Shown one piece after another: positions 8,570 to 17,396 of a stretch of 64,000 bases of DNA. The DNA comes from an uncultured Actinomycetes bacterium (GTDB lineage: Bacteria > Actinomycetota > Actinomycetes > Mycobacteriales > Nakamurellaceae). The notes below the pieces were generated by a model, which was not told where the DNA came from, searched no databases, and saw only the letters and a program-made list of their open reading frames with translations. The number at the start of each line of letters is the position of its first letter. Position 1 is the stretch's first letter. The stretch covers positions 1 to 64,000 of the forward strand of contig CALANS010000217.1 in the NCBI GenBank assembly GCA_937926105.1. Reading direction: 5' to 3'. Both the position numbers and the translations under genes were made by a program.

Positions 8570-11187
8570 TCACAATCGGGGATCGACCGGTTCGGATTCC
8601 AGTGCCAGCACGGCGAATACCGGCTCGTGCACCCGCCACAGCGGTTCGCCGCCCGCCAGCCTGGTCAGCGACTCGATTCCCAGCGCGTACTCGCGCAGCG
8701 CCAGTGACCGCTTGGTGCCCAGGTGACGTTCCCGCAGCCGGGTCAGGTTCTCGTGCAGGGTGTAGTCGGGTCCGTAGATGATCCGCAGGTATTCCCGGCC
8801 GCGGACCTTGACTCCCGGCTGCACCAGCCCCTTGCGGCCCCGTACCAGGGCGCCAGCGGCTTGACGACCATGCCCTCGCCGCCTGCGTCGGTCAGTTCCT
8901 GCCACCAGCGGACCCCGTCGGCGCGCGCCGCCTCGTTGCCTAGACGCACGACCAGCCGTCGGGTGCGCCGGAGGGTGACGGGGTCGGCGGCCACTAGCCG
9001 GTCGATGCGTTCCAGATGCCAGGGATGGTCCTGGTCCGCCCACACGTTGCCCTCGCCCGCGAGCAGCTGGAACGGCGCGAGTTGCACTCCGTCCAACCCG
9101 TCCACCGGCCACGCATAGTGCCGGTAGGCGGCGGTGTAGCGGTCGGCGTTGGCGGCGCGCCGCCGGGTTCGCTCGAGCACCTCCGTCACCTGTAGACCGC
9201 GATCCCGAGCGACGGCCAAGGCATCGATCTCAGCCGGCAGTGCGAGCCGGGCGGCCGCGCCGACGGCGGCGTATTGCTCGCGCAGCAACGGCTCCGCCTT
9301 CACCGACCAGGGCAGCAGCTCGGCGTCCAGCAGCAACCAGTCCGTGCCAAGCTCGTCCCAGAGCCCTGCAGTGTCGACGGTCGCTCGGACGCGGCCGAGC
9401 AGTTCTTCGGTGAGTTCGCGGTTGAAGAACATCCGCCCGGTGCGGGTGTAGACGGCGCCCATTTCTTCTCCGGTGGCGCCGAAACGTCGCGCCGCCACGG
9501 CGGAGTCCCGGCACACCAACACCGCCGCCCGGGATCCCATGTGCTTCTCCTGGCAGATCACCGCATCCACCCCGGCGGCAGCGTATCCGGCGAACGCCTC
9601 GTCCGGGTGCTCCAGCAGCCCCTCCCGCGCGGACGTCGCCACCGGAGACATGGTGGGCGGCAGGTAGCCGAGCCACCGGGGATGCAGCGCGAAACGGCTC
9701 ATCACCTCCAGCGCGCCGGCGGCCTGCTCGGCCCGGATTGCCACCCGCCCGTGGTGCGCGGTGTGCACGCCGCGGATCCCCAGCACATCGGTGATGTCCA
9801 GATCGTCGGGTCGACGCGCCGCCTGGGTGTCCGCGGTTTCGCCCGGGCCAGGAACGCCGGCGCTGCCGGGTCGACCCGTAGCGTCGGGAAGGTCCGGCGA
9901 CGATCCGACGGGGAACGGTCGGGTCGGTTCGTACCAGACCCGTTGCGCCGCAACCTGTACGATCTCCTTCTCCGGATAGCGCAGTGCCGTCAGGTGGCCG
10001 CCGAACACGCAGCCGGTGTCCAGGCACGGCGTGTTGTTGATCCACTCCACGTCGGGGGTGGGGGTGTGCCCGTACAGCACCATGGCCCGGCCGCGGTAGT
10101 CCACCGCCCATGGGTAGCGCACCGGCAGGCCGTACTCGTCGGTCTCGCCGGTGGTATCCCCGTACAGCGCGAACGCGCGCACCCGCCCGGACGCCCGGCC
10201 GTGATAGGCCTGCTTCAGACCCGCGTGCGCGACCACCAGGTTTCCGTCGTCTAGCACCAGGTGCGCGACCAGGTCGTAGCACCACCGACGTACCTCGGCG
10301 CGGAAGTCCTCGGGCTGGTCCGCGAGCTCGGCGAGCGTGGTCTCCAGCCCGTGGCTGATCGTCAGTTTGCGGCCGTCCAGCGCTCGCACCAGCTTGTTCT
10401 CGTGGTTGCCGGGGACCGCCAGGGCGTGCCCGGCCGCCGTCATGCCCATCGCCAGCCGTAGCACCCCGACGGTGTCCGGGCCCCGATCCACCAGATCGCC
10501 CAGGAAGATCACCCGCCGGCCCGTCGGGTGCGCGGCATCGACGGGACGGCCCCGATCGTCGCGGAAGATGGTATATCCCAACCGATCCAGCAGGTCCAGC
10601 AGCTCGCCCAGACAGCCGTGCACGTCACCGATCACATCGAACGGGCCGTGATCATCCCTGCGGTCGGAGTACAGCCGGGTGCGCTCGACGGTCGCGGCAT
10701 CGACCTCGGATACCCCGTTCAGCACATGCACCATGCGGAAGCCCTCCCGGCCCAGGCCGCGCAACGACCGGCGCAGCTGATCGTGCTGCCGCTTGACTAC
10801 CTGCGAACCGAAATCCCGGTCGGATCGATCGGCATTGCGCGCCACCGCCACCGACACCGGTACGTCCAGCACGATGGCCACCGGCAGCACGTCGTGTTCC
10901 CGGGCCAACGCGACCAGCTGCGCGCGACCCTCCCGGCTGACATTCGTGGCATCGACCACCGTCAGATGCCCAGCGGCCAGCCGCTTGCCGATGATGTAGC
11001 CCAGCACGTCGAAGGCGTCTTTGGTTGCCCCCTGGTCGTTCTCGTCGTTCGATACCAGGCCGCGGCACACGTCACTGGAGATCACCTCGTAGCGACCGAA
11101 ATGTCGCGCGGCGAAGCTCGACTTGCCCGAGCCGGATACGCCGACCAGGGCGACCAGGCACAGCTCGGGGATCTGCACGACACTCAT
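8570..11187 (-). CDS. pnkp: Polynucleotide kinase-phosphatase-ligase (Pnkp), frameshift near 3' end
   Basis: A bacterial RNA-repair enzyme with three domains. The N-terminal 5'-OH kinase has the P-loop GVSGSGKS (residues 16-23). The central metallophosphatase carries GDVHG, GDLVDRGPDT and GNHEN and removes 2',3'-cyclic or 3' phosphates. The C-terminal adenylyltransferase has the lysine motif EKHMGSR (Lys548) and, further on, GEGMVVKPL. The frame breaks at about 8848-8852: residues up to VVKPLAP lie in one frame, and LVRGRKGLVQPGVKVRGREYLRIIYGP to the natural end (8570) lie in another. Without correction the protein ends at 8743, lacks the last ligase motif and the C-terminal module, and would probably be ligase-defective. 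It starts within the hen1 stop (ATGA overlap) and is translationally coupled to it. Confidence 0.85.
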
Positions 11188-12638
11188 CGCGACCCCCCGT
11201 CCGCCGTCGCACCCGGTGCACTCCGGGTGAACACAGCAAGCTGAGTCGGCGCTCCGCGTTCGGAGTCCACCTCGCCCACCGGCGCAAGCTCAACCGTGTA
11301 GCCGAATTCCCGGGCGACCCATTCCGTCCAGTCGGCGAATTCGATACGGGAGAATTCGAATCGGTGGTCCGGGTGCCGCATGGTGCCGGCCGGGAGACGC
11401 GGGTACAGCGGGTTGTAGTCGGCGTTGGGAGTGGTGACGATGACGGCTGCCGGGCGCGCGTGGCCGAACACCGACCGCGCCAGTGCGGGCAACCGCTCCG
11501 GGTCCAGGTGCTCGATCACCTCGGCCAGCACGATCGCGTCCCAGCCGATCAACCGGGCGTCCCGATACGTCGCCGACGATTGCAGCAGCCAGACCCGCGC
11601 CCGCTGGCGATCGGAGAGCCGATCGAGCCCGAGACGCCGCTCGGCGCGGTGCAGCTGGCCTGCCGCGACGTCCACCCCCACGATCTCGGTGAACGCGGAG
11701 TCATCCAGCAGGTCTGCCAGCAATGCGCCCTCGCCGCAGTCGAGATCGACCACCCGGCGCGCGCCGGTTCGGCGCAGCGCGGCCACCACCGCGGCGCGTC
11801 GCGCCCCGGCCAGGGGTGCCGCCTGCGCCACCGGCTGACCGCCGTAGGTCTCCGTCACCGCCTGATCATCGATCTCCCCGCCGCGGTCGGGCGAGTCGTC
11901 CAGTGCCGCCAGGCGTTCGGTCGCATCGGCGATCAACGCGCGGCGATGCGCCAGGTATCGGCGGGTGATCTCCTCCCGCTCCGGATGGGTGGCAAGCCAT
12001 CCCTCGCCGCGGTGCAGCAGCTTGTCGATCTCGTCGCTGCCCACCCAGTAGTGCTTGGCGCCATCCAGTACCGGCAGCAACACGTACAGGTGCCGGAGCG
12101 CCTCGGCGAGCACCTGGGTGCCACTTAGCTCCAGATCTAGGTACGGCGCCGGGCCCCACCGAGCGACCTGCGGGTCCAGCGGCGCGGTGCGTGTGCTGAC
12201 GTTCCACCCGAGCGGCGAGAACAGCCGCTCGACCAGGTCCGCACCGGCCGGCACGGCGGGCACCCTCAGGGTCAGGGGAAGTGGCGTCTCGGCCAGCTCC
12301 GGCCGGGCCTCGCACCGCCCCCGCAGCGCCGTGGAGAACACCCGGGCCAGGGCCACCGCGAGCATCGACGAGGCCGCGTAGGGGCGATCGTTGACGTACT
12401 GCGCCAGCGAGAAGCCGTCACCGCCGAACCGTCGGTGCCGCACCAGACCGACCGGGTCCACCTCCACCAGCAGGGCAGCCGTGCACCGGTCGGTCGCCGC
12501 CTGCGGATAGAACACGTGCGCCCGTCCGACAGGAAGATCGAACCGTTGCACCCGGCCGGGATGCTTGTGCAGCAGGTACCCCAGATCGAGCGCGTCGGGC
12601 ACCGTCGGGCCGGAGGTCAGCGTGATGGTCAGCAGCAC
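11184..12638 (-). CDS. hen1: 3'-terminal RNA ribose 2'-O-methyltransferase Hen1
   Basis: 484 residues. The N-terminal half (MLLTITLTSGPTVPDALDLGYLLHKHPGR...) is the bacterial Hen1_N domain, which assists the Pnkp ligase. The C-terminal half is a SAM methyltransferase with VDLDCGEGALLADLL and the metal-binding motif EVIEH (373-377), plus the downstream histidine in the HPDHRF region. It marks repaired RNA 3' ends by 2'-O-methylation so that ribotoxins cannot cut them again. The start is a GTG at 12638. The pnkp gene follows with a 4-bp overlap, so the pair forms the classical Pnkp-Hen1 cassette. This frame is intact, unlike pnkp. Confidence 0.92.
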   Translation of the reverse strand: MLLTITLTSGPTVPDALDLGYLLHKHPGRVQRFDLPVGRAHVFYPQAATDRCTAALLVEVDPVGLVRHRRFGGDGFSLAQYVNDRPYAASSMLAVALARVFSTALRGRCEARPELAETPLPLTLRVPAVPAGADLVERLFSPLGWNVSTRTAPLDPQVARWGPAPYLDLELSGTQVLAEALRHLYVLLPVLDGAKHYWVGSDEIDKLLHRGEGWLATHPEREEITRRYLAHRRALIADATERLAALDDSPDRGGEIDDQAVTETYGGQPVAQAAPLAGARRAAVVAALRRTGARRVVDLDCGEGALLADLLDDSAFTEIVGVDVAAGQLHRAERRLGLDRLSDRQRARVWLLQSSATYRDARLIGWDAIVLAEVIEHLDPERLPALARSVFGHARPAAVIVTTPNADYNPLYPRLPAGTMRHPDHRFEFSRIEFADWTEWVAREFGYTVELAPVGEVDSERGAPTQLAVFTRSAPGATADGGSR

Positions 12639-12695
12639 CGGGCCAGTATGGCCGGGCTGCCCGACGCGATGCCCGTGAGTTTCCGTCCGGCAGGC

Positions 12696-14666
12696 TCAGC
12701 CCTCCTTGCCGCCTTCGCTGGTGGCCCGCTGCTGGATCTCCGAGACCACCGTCGGGTCGGCCAGCGTGGTGGTGTCGCCCAGCGCTCGGTTCTCCGCCAC
12801 ATCCCGCAGCAACCGGCGCATGATCTTGCCGGACCGGGTCTTGGGCAGCTCCGGGGTGAACACGATGTTCGCCGGCTTGGCGATCGCCCCGATCACCTTG
12901 CCCACGTGATCGCGCAACTCGACCAGCTTGGCCGGCGAGCCCTCCTTGCCGCCCTTGAGCGTCACGAACGCGACCACTGCCTGACCGGTCATGGCGTCCG
13001 CCCGGGCTGTCACCGCCGCCTCGGCCACCTCCGGGTGGTCCACCAGGGCCGACTCGATCTCGATGGTCGACAGCCGGTGCCCGGACACGTTCATCACGTC
13101 GTCGATTCGGCCCATCAGCCAGTAGTCGCCGTCGGCGTCCACCCGGGCACCGTCACCGGCCATGTACACGCCAGGGAAGCGGCTCCAGTAGGTCTCGCGG
13201 TAGCGCGTGTCGTCGTTGTACAGCCCGCGCAGCATGGACGGCCACGGCTTCTTGACCACCAGATACCCGGCGCCCGAGCCCGGTGCGATCTCATTGCCCT
13301 GGTCGTCGAACACGGCCGGTTCGATACCGATGAACGGTCGGGACGCCGAGCCCGGCTTCAGGGTGGACAGGCCCGGCAGCGGGGTGATCAGCACCATGCC
13401 GTTCTCGGTCTGCCACCAGGTGTCCACCACCGGGGTGCGGCCGCCGCCGATGTGGTCGCGGTACCAGACCCACGCCTCCGGGTTGATCGGCTCGCCGACC
13501 GAGCCGATCACCTTCAGCGAGGACAGGTCATGCTGCTCGGCGTACTCCGGTCCCCACTTCATGTGCGTGCGGATCGCCGTGGGTGCGCAGTAGAGCACCG
13601 TCACCTTGTACCGCTCGATGATGTCCCACCAGCGGTCCTTGTCCGGGAAGTCCGGGGTGCCCTCGTACATCACCGAGGTGGTCGCGTTGACCAGCGGCCC
13701 GAACACGATGTAGCAGTGCCCGGTGATCCAGCCGATGTCGGCGGCGCACCAGTACACGGTCTCCGGCTTGATGTCGAAGATGTAGTGGTGGGTCGTCGAG
13801 GTGCCGGCCAGGTATCCCGCGGTGGCGTGCACGATGCCCTTGGGCTTGCCGGTGGTGCCCGAGGAGTACATCAGGAACATCAGGTCCTCGGAGTCCATCG
13901 GCTCGCACGGCCGGGACGCCGGGTCGTCGGACTGGCCGTTCACCACGTCGTGCCACCAGTGGTCGCGCCCGTCGCGCATCGTCACATCGTTGCCGCCGCG
14001 CCGGACCACCACGCACGTGGTGGTGGACGGGGCGGCATCCATGGCGGTGTCGGCGGTGGACTTGAGGTCGAAGACCTTGCCGCGCCGGTACGAGCCGTCC
14101 TGAGTGATCAGGTGCGTGCACTGCATGTCGTTGAGTCGGCCGGACAGCGAGTCGGCGGAGAACCCGCCGAACACCACCGTGAACGGCGCCCCCAGCCTGG
14201 TCAACGCCAGCATGGTGTACACCAGTTCCGGAACCATGCCCATGTACACCCCGACGTGGGTGCCCTTGCCGATCCCCACCGAGGCGAAGGCGTTGGCGGT
14301 CTTGACCACCTCACGCTGCAGATCCGCGTACGTGATGACGGCGCGATCGCCGACCGGTTCGCCCTCCCAGTAGTAGGCGACCTTGTCGCCCAGGCCGTTC
14401 TCCACGTGCCGGTCGACGCAGTTGTAGCAGGCGTTGATCGTCCCGCCCAGGTACCACTTCGCGTAGGGCGGATCCCACTGCTTGAGTTCGGTGAACGGGG
14501 CGAACCAGGACAGGCGCTCGCGGCCCTCGCGTTCCCAGAACGCGTCCGGATCCTGGTCGTAGAAGCCTGGCCCCGCGTTCGCCTGTGCGGTGAACTCGGC
14601 GGCCGGCGGATAGCTGCGCTGCTCGTTGAGCAGGTTGGAGATGTTCGTGTTCTCCGCTTGCGTCAT
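12696..14666 (-). CDS. acsA: Acetyl-CoA synthetase
   Basis: 656 residues, the usual length of AMP-forming acetate-CoA ligase, which makes acetyl-CoA from acetate, ATP and CoA. The AMP-binding signature YSSGTTGKPKG, the substrate-pocket segment VDTWWQTENG and the C-terminal lysine motif TRSGKIMRRLLRD (the site of regulatory acetylation) are all present. The ATG at 14666 follows GAAGGCAG. It is a single gene, separated from hen1 by 58 bp and from rsmB by 184 bp of sequence without recognisable features. Confidence 0.95.
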   Translation of the reverse strand: MTQAENTNISNLLNEQRSYPPAAEFTAQANAGPGFYDQDPDAFWEREGRERLSWFAPFTELKQWDPPYAKWYLGGTINACYNCVDRHVENGLGDKVAYYWEGEPVGDRAVITYADLQREVVKTANAFASVGIGKGTHVGVYMGMVPELVYTMLALTRLGAPFTVVFGGFSADSLSGRLNDMQCTHLITQDGSYRRGKVFDLKSTADTAMDAAPSTTTCVVVRRGGNDVTMRDGRDHWWHDVVNGQSDDPASRPCEPMDSEDLMFLMYSSGTTGKPKGIVHATAGYLAGTSTTHHYIFDIKPETVYWCAADIGWITGHCYIVFGPLVNATTSVMYEGTPDFPDKDRWWDIIERYKVTVLYCAPTAIRTHMKWGPEYAEQHDLSSLKVIGSVGEPINPEAWVWYRDHIGGGRTPVVDTWWQTENGMVLITPLPGLSTLKPGSASRPFIGIEPAVFDDQGNEIAPGSGAGYLVVKKPWPSMLRGLYNDDTRYRETYWSRFPGVYMAGDGARVDADGDYWLMGRIDDVMNVSGHRLSTIEIESALVDHPEVAEAAVTARADAMTGQAVVAFVTLKGGKEGSPAKLVELRDHVGKVIGAIAKPANIVFTPELPKTRSGKIMRRLLRDVAENRALGDTTTLADPTVVSEIQQRATSEGGKEG

Positions 14667-14850
14667 CTGCCTTCAGCCTTTCGATCGCGTGATGCTGCTG
14701 GAAGATCGTGCTCGTCCCCCCAGCAATCCTGCCTCCCCGGTCCGCGAGGCGGGCAACGGGGTCAACCGATCCCAATCCTGCTGCCGCCGCGCCGGGACGG
14801 CAACCGGTGCCGCGGTGTGGTTCTCGCGTACTTGTCGGGGTGCTGACTGC

Positions 14851-16299
14851 CTATCCACGGAGGAGCGCGCAGAACATCGCCTCCGTGCCGTGGCGGTGCG
14901 GCCACAGTCGGACGGTGGGGCCCGTCCCGAGTTGCTCGACGCCCGGGAATGCGGATCGGGCATCGATCAGGTCGCAACCGGCCACGATCGCGGAGGTCTC
15001 TGCCGGGTGCGGCGAGCAGGCCAGGTATCCGACGACCCCGCCCGGGCGCACTACACGCAGGGCGGCCGCCACGAGTTCGGCCTGCAGGGCTGCCGCTGGG
15101 CGGATGTCGCAGGGCCGGCACGTCCAGCGGGCTTCGGGTCGGCTACGGAGCTTGCCGAGCCCGCTGCACGGCGCATCGACCAGCACCCGGTCGTAGCCGC
15201 CGACTGTTGAAGGGATCGTCCGAGCATCGCCGGTGAGGACCTCGACGCCCATGCCAGCGGTCGATTGGCGCACCGCCGCCGCACGGTCCGCCCGCAGTTC
15301 GACTGCGGTGACTCGCGCCCCCCGCTGCGCTCCGATGAGGGCCAGCAGTGTGGTGGAGGCCCCCGGCCCCGCGCACAGGTCGAGCCACCGTTCATCGCGG
15401 CCATGCAGAGGTGCCGAGGCGGTGGCGATGGTACCCAGCTGGCGCCCCTCGTCCTGCAGGCCGGCCCGGTGGTCACGCACGGCGTCGATCTGGAAGGGAT
15501 CGCCGCCGTCGAGGCGAACGGCATAGGGGGAGTAGCGGCCGGACTTCCCACCCGCGTGGGCGGCCAGCTCGGTGCGGTCGATCCGACCCGGCCAGGCGAC
15601 CAGGTCCGTGTCGGGCCATCGGTCGTTGGCCCGCAGGGCGATCTCGAGCTCGTCCGGTGCTGCCGACAGCGCCTGCGAATACGCCGCGGCGATCCACTCG
15701 GGGTGCGCGCAGCGCAGTGAAATCCGTGCCAGGCCGGGACGGTCCGGGGACATGCGCATCGCCCAGGTATTCCAACCAGCGGTGGCGACCTCGTGCAGGA
15801 CGGCACCGGCGAAATTGATGGCGCCCCGGTCGTTGGTCACCCTTCTGGCCAGATCCGCTGTGGTGGACATCGTCAGATGGGGAGGGACCCGGCTGTTCAG
15901 TAGCTGGTGGGCGCCCAGGCGGAGCAGGTTCAACATGTCCGGCCCGAGGGAGGATGGACGGCGGCCGGAGCAGCAACCGATGATCTCATCGAGCGTTCCG
16001 CTTGTGCGCAGCGCGCCGTAGCCGAGTTCGGCGCACAACCTGGCATCCTGACCGGTCAGCCCGGCCTCCCTGACCAGCTGGGGGAGAGTCACATTCGAGT
16101 GGGCGCCGTCGACGGTCACGGCCCGAAGCAGCTGAAACGCCACCGTTCGTGCTGCCTCGGGTGTCCGCTCGACCCGGAAACGATCGAGCCAGGACGATCG
16201 ATTCGACCGCCACACGCCGGCGCGCGATCGCCTCGGCGATGCGCGGTGATCAAGCCGCCCAACGCTCGTCGGTCGTCCTGGTTTGCACGTCTGGATCAT
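14851..16299 (-). CDS. rsmB: 16S rRNA (cytosine-967-C5)-methyltransferase RsmB
   Basis: 482 residues. The N-terminal NusB-like RNA-binding domain (AARTVAFQLLRAVTVDGAHSNVTLPQLVREAGLTG) is followed by a SAM methyltransferase with DLCAGPGASTTLLA, the motif IV cysteine in DAPCSGLGKLRSRPEARW, and the motif VI cysteine in ACSPHPAETS, which by analogy with Fmu is the nucleophile. The ATG at 16299 is chosen for its GGGA ribosome-binding site; the frame is open further upstream without conserved content. The usual neighbours fmt, def and priA are absent. The position beside fluC is unremarkable. Confidence 0.85.
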   Translation of the reverse strand: MIQTCKPGRPTSVGRLDHRASPRRSRAGVWRSNRSSWLDRFRVERTPEAARTVAFQLLRAVTVDGAHSNVTLPQLVREAGLTGQDARLCAELGYGALRTSGTLDEIIGCCSGRRPSSLGPDMLNLLRLGAHQLLNSRVPPHLTMSTTADLARRVTNDRGAINFAGAVLHEVATAGWNTWAMRMSPDRPGLARISLRCAHPEWIAAAYSQALSAAPDELEIALRANDRWPDTDLVAWPGRIDRTELAAHAGGKSGRYSPYAVRLDGGDPFQIDAVRDHRAGLQDEGRQLGTIATASAPLHGRDERWLDLCAGPGASTTLLALIGAQRGARVTAVELRADRAAAVRQSTAGMGVEVLTGDARTIPSTVGGYDRVLVDAPCSGLGKLRSRPEARWTCRPCDIRPAAALQAELVAAALRVVRPGGVVGYLACSPHPAETSAIVAGCDLIDARSAFPGVEQLGTGPTVRLWPHRHGTEAMFCALLRG

Positions 16300-16355
16300 C
16301 GTGATCCCTTCTATAACCGTGATCCGCTGTGGGGCGCCATGACGTGTCTGGGGCC

Positions 16356-16730
16356 TTATCCTGTCGCCGCATCTGCCAGCGCGAAACCAGCGATTGCGAC
16401 GGTCAACCCCAGCGCCAGATTGGCAAGGACATTGCCCGCGGCGCGTGTTCCCTGTCGGGACTCGAGGAACTCGACGGTTTGATATGCGAACGTGGAGAAC
16501 GTCGTCAACGCACCGCATAGGCCCGGTTCGAGTATCGCCGTGGCGACCGTGCCCAGGTTCCGATGTGCGGCAAGACCGGCAAGTGTCCCGAGGATCAGTG
16601 ACCCGAGCAGGTTGACGGCTAGCGTCCCCCAGGGGAAGCGACGGCTCAGGCGACGGGTCACGTACTCGTCGATGATCCATCGCAGGGGCGCGCCGACTGC
16701 CCCTCCCACGGCGATCGAGATGGCGATCAC
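16356..16730 (-). CDS. crcB: Fluoride channel FluC/CrcB, second subunit
   Basis: 124 residues with four membrane spans. The FluC signatures are GGAVGAPLRWIID, GTLAVNLLGSLILG and GLCGALTTFSTF, the last with the Thr/Ser and Phe residues that line the fluoride path. It exports fluoride as a dual-topology dimer. The GTG at 16730 overlaps the previous stop by 4 bp (GTGA), giving a mature-length protein that starts at helix 1; an ATG at 16757 is possible but would overlap the partner gene by 31 bp. It is paired with the gene upstream, as in many Gram-positive bacteria, probably as a heterodimer. Confidence 0.9.
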   Translation of the reverse strand: MIAISIAVGGAVGAPLRWIIDEYVTRRLSRRFPWGTLAVNLLGSLILGTLAGLAAHRNLGTVATAILEPGLCGALTTFSTFAYQTVEFLESRQGTRAAGNVLANLALGLTVAIAGFALADAATG

Positions 16731-17170
16731 GGGTACGCCCCCAGGCGCCTGCCCCATGTCACTCCGCCCCACACCGCGGTCAGGCCGAGTGCGAGTGATA
16801 GCACCAGGTACAGCCCCGCCAGGGCGTAGCGCTCGTGACGGCTCAGCAGCATGATCTGGACGACGTAGGTGGAAAAGGTCGTGTACGAGCCGATGAATCC
16901 GATGCCGAGCGCCGCGCGGACATACCCGCGGTGGAAGGGGCGCGCTGCGAGGTACCCGTACAGCAGGCCCAGCGCGAGCGCACCGGATAGATTCACCGCC
17001 AGTGTCCCGACCGGAAGTTGTTGAGCCGGGTCGGGGATCACCAACCCCGCGGCATAGCGCGCGGGTGCGCCCAACGCCCCGCCGATCGTGATGGCAAGCA
17101 AGAGGCGCCGTCGGGCGCCCGAACTGGGCCTGGCGATGTGCTGCTCGGCGAGCGAACCTTCGTGGCTCAT
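16727..17170 (-). CDS. crcB: Fluoride channel FluC/CrcB, first subunit
   Basis: 147 residues with a short cytosolic N-terminal tail and then four spans. GGALGAPARYAAG, GTLAVNLSGALALG and GFIGSYTTFSTYV are the family motifs. It is the first gene of a two-gene fluoride export operon read leftwards and has its own ATG at 17170. No fluoride (crcB) riboswitch could be recognised in the 220 bp upstream, so control is unclear. The upstream space is shared with the divergent NCS1 permease promoter. Confidence 0.9.
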   Translation of the reverse strand: MSHEGSLAEQHIARPSSGARRRLLLAITIGGALGAPARYAAGLVIPDPAQQLPVGTLAVNLSGALALGLLYGYLAARPFHRGYVRAALGIGFIGSYTTFSTYVVQIMLLSRHERYALAGLYLVLSLALGLTAVWGGVTWGRRLGAYP

Positions 17171-17254
17171 CGGCGCGTGACGCCGCGCGGTGCGGGTGGT
17201 CCGGTGCCGGCGAATGCACGGTGGACGGGACCCGAGAAGCCGACGGACAGTCTA

Positions 17255-17292
17255 TTGACAAGGACGCGCACGGCAACTATTTTCACATGAAA
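17255..17292 (+). promoter_or_regulatory. Promoter with overlapping palindromic operator for NCS1 permease
   Basis: TTGACA (17255-17260), a 17-bp spacer, then TATTTT (17278-17283) form a near-consensus housekeeping promoter. The palindrome TTTCACATGAAA (17281-17292) overlaps the end of the -10 box and the likely start point, the usual place for a repressor. The same architecture recurs before fmdB at 24362-24399. The best candidate regulator is the MarR protein encoded at 20364. Confidence 0.7.
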
Positions 17293-17396
17293 GTACTACC
17301 GATGTCCAGCATCGATTTACCGGCCACCGCAATGGGTTCCGGTGGTGCTGGGCCGTGCGTGCGCCAGAGCGCGAGCACTCAAGCCCGGGAGATCGT

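Noticed and set aside
12435..14846. Long open frame (about 800 codons) antisense to acs
   Set aside because: Its His/Arg/Val-rich product has no domain; it mirrors the third-codon GC bias of acs on the other strand.
17171..17396. Fluoride riboswitch before the fluC pair
   Set aside because: The conserved crcB-motif elements could not be found on the minus strand of this gap.
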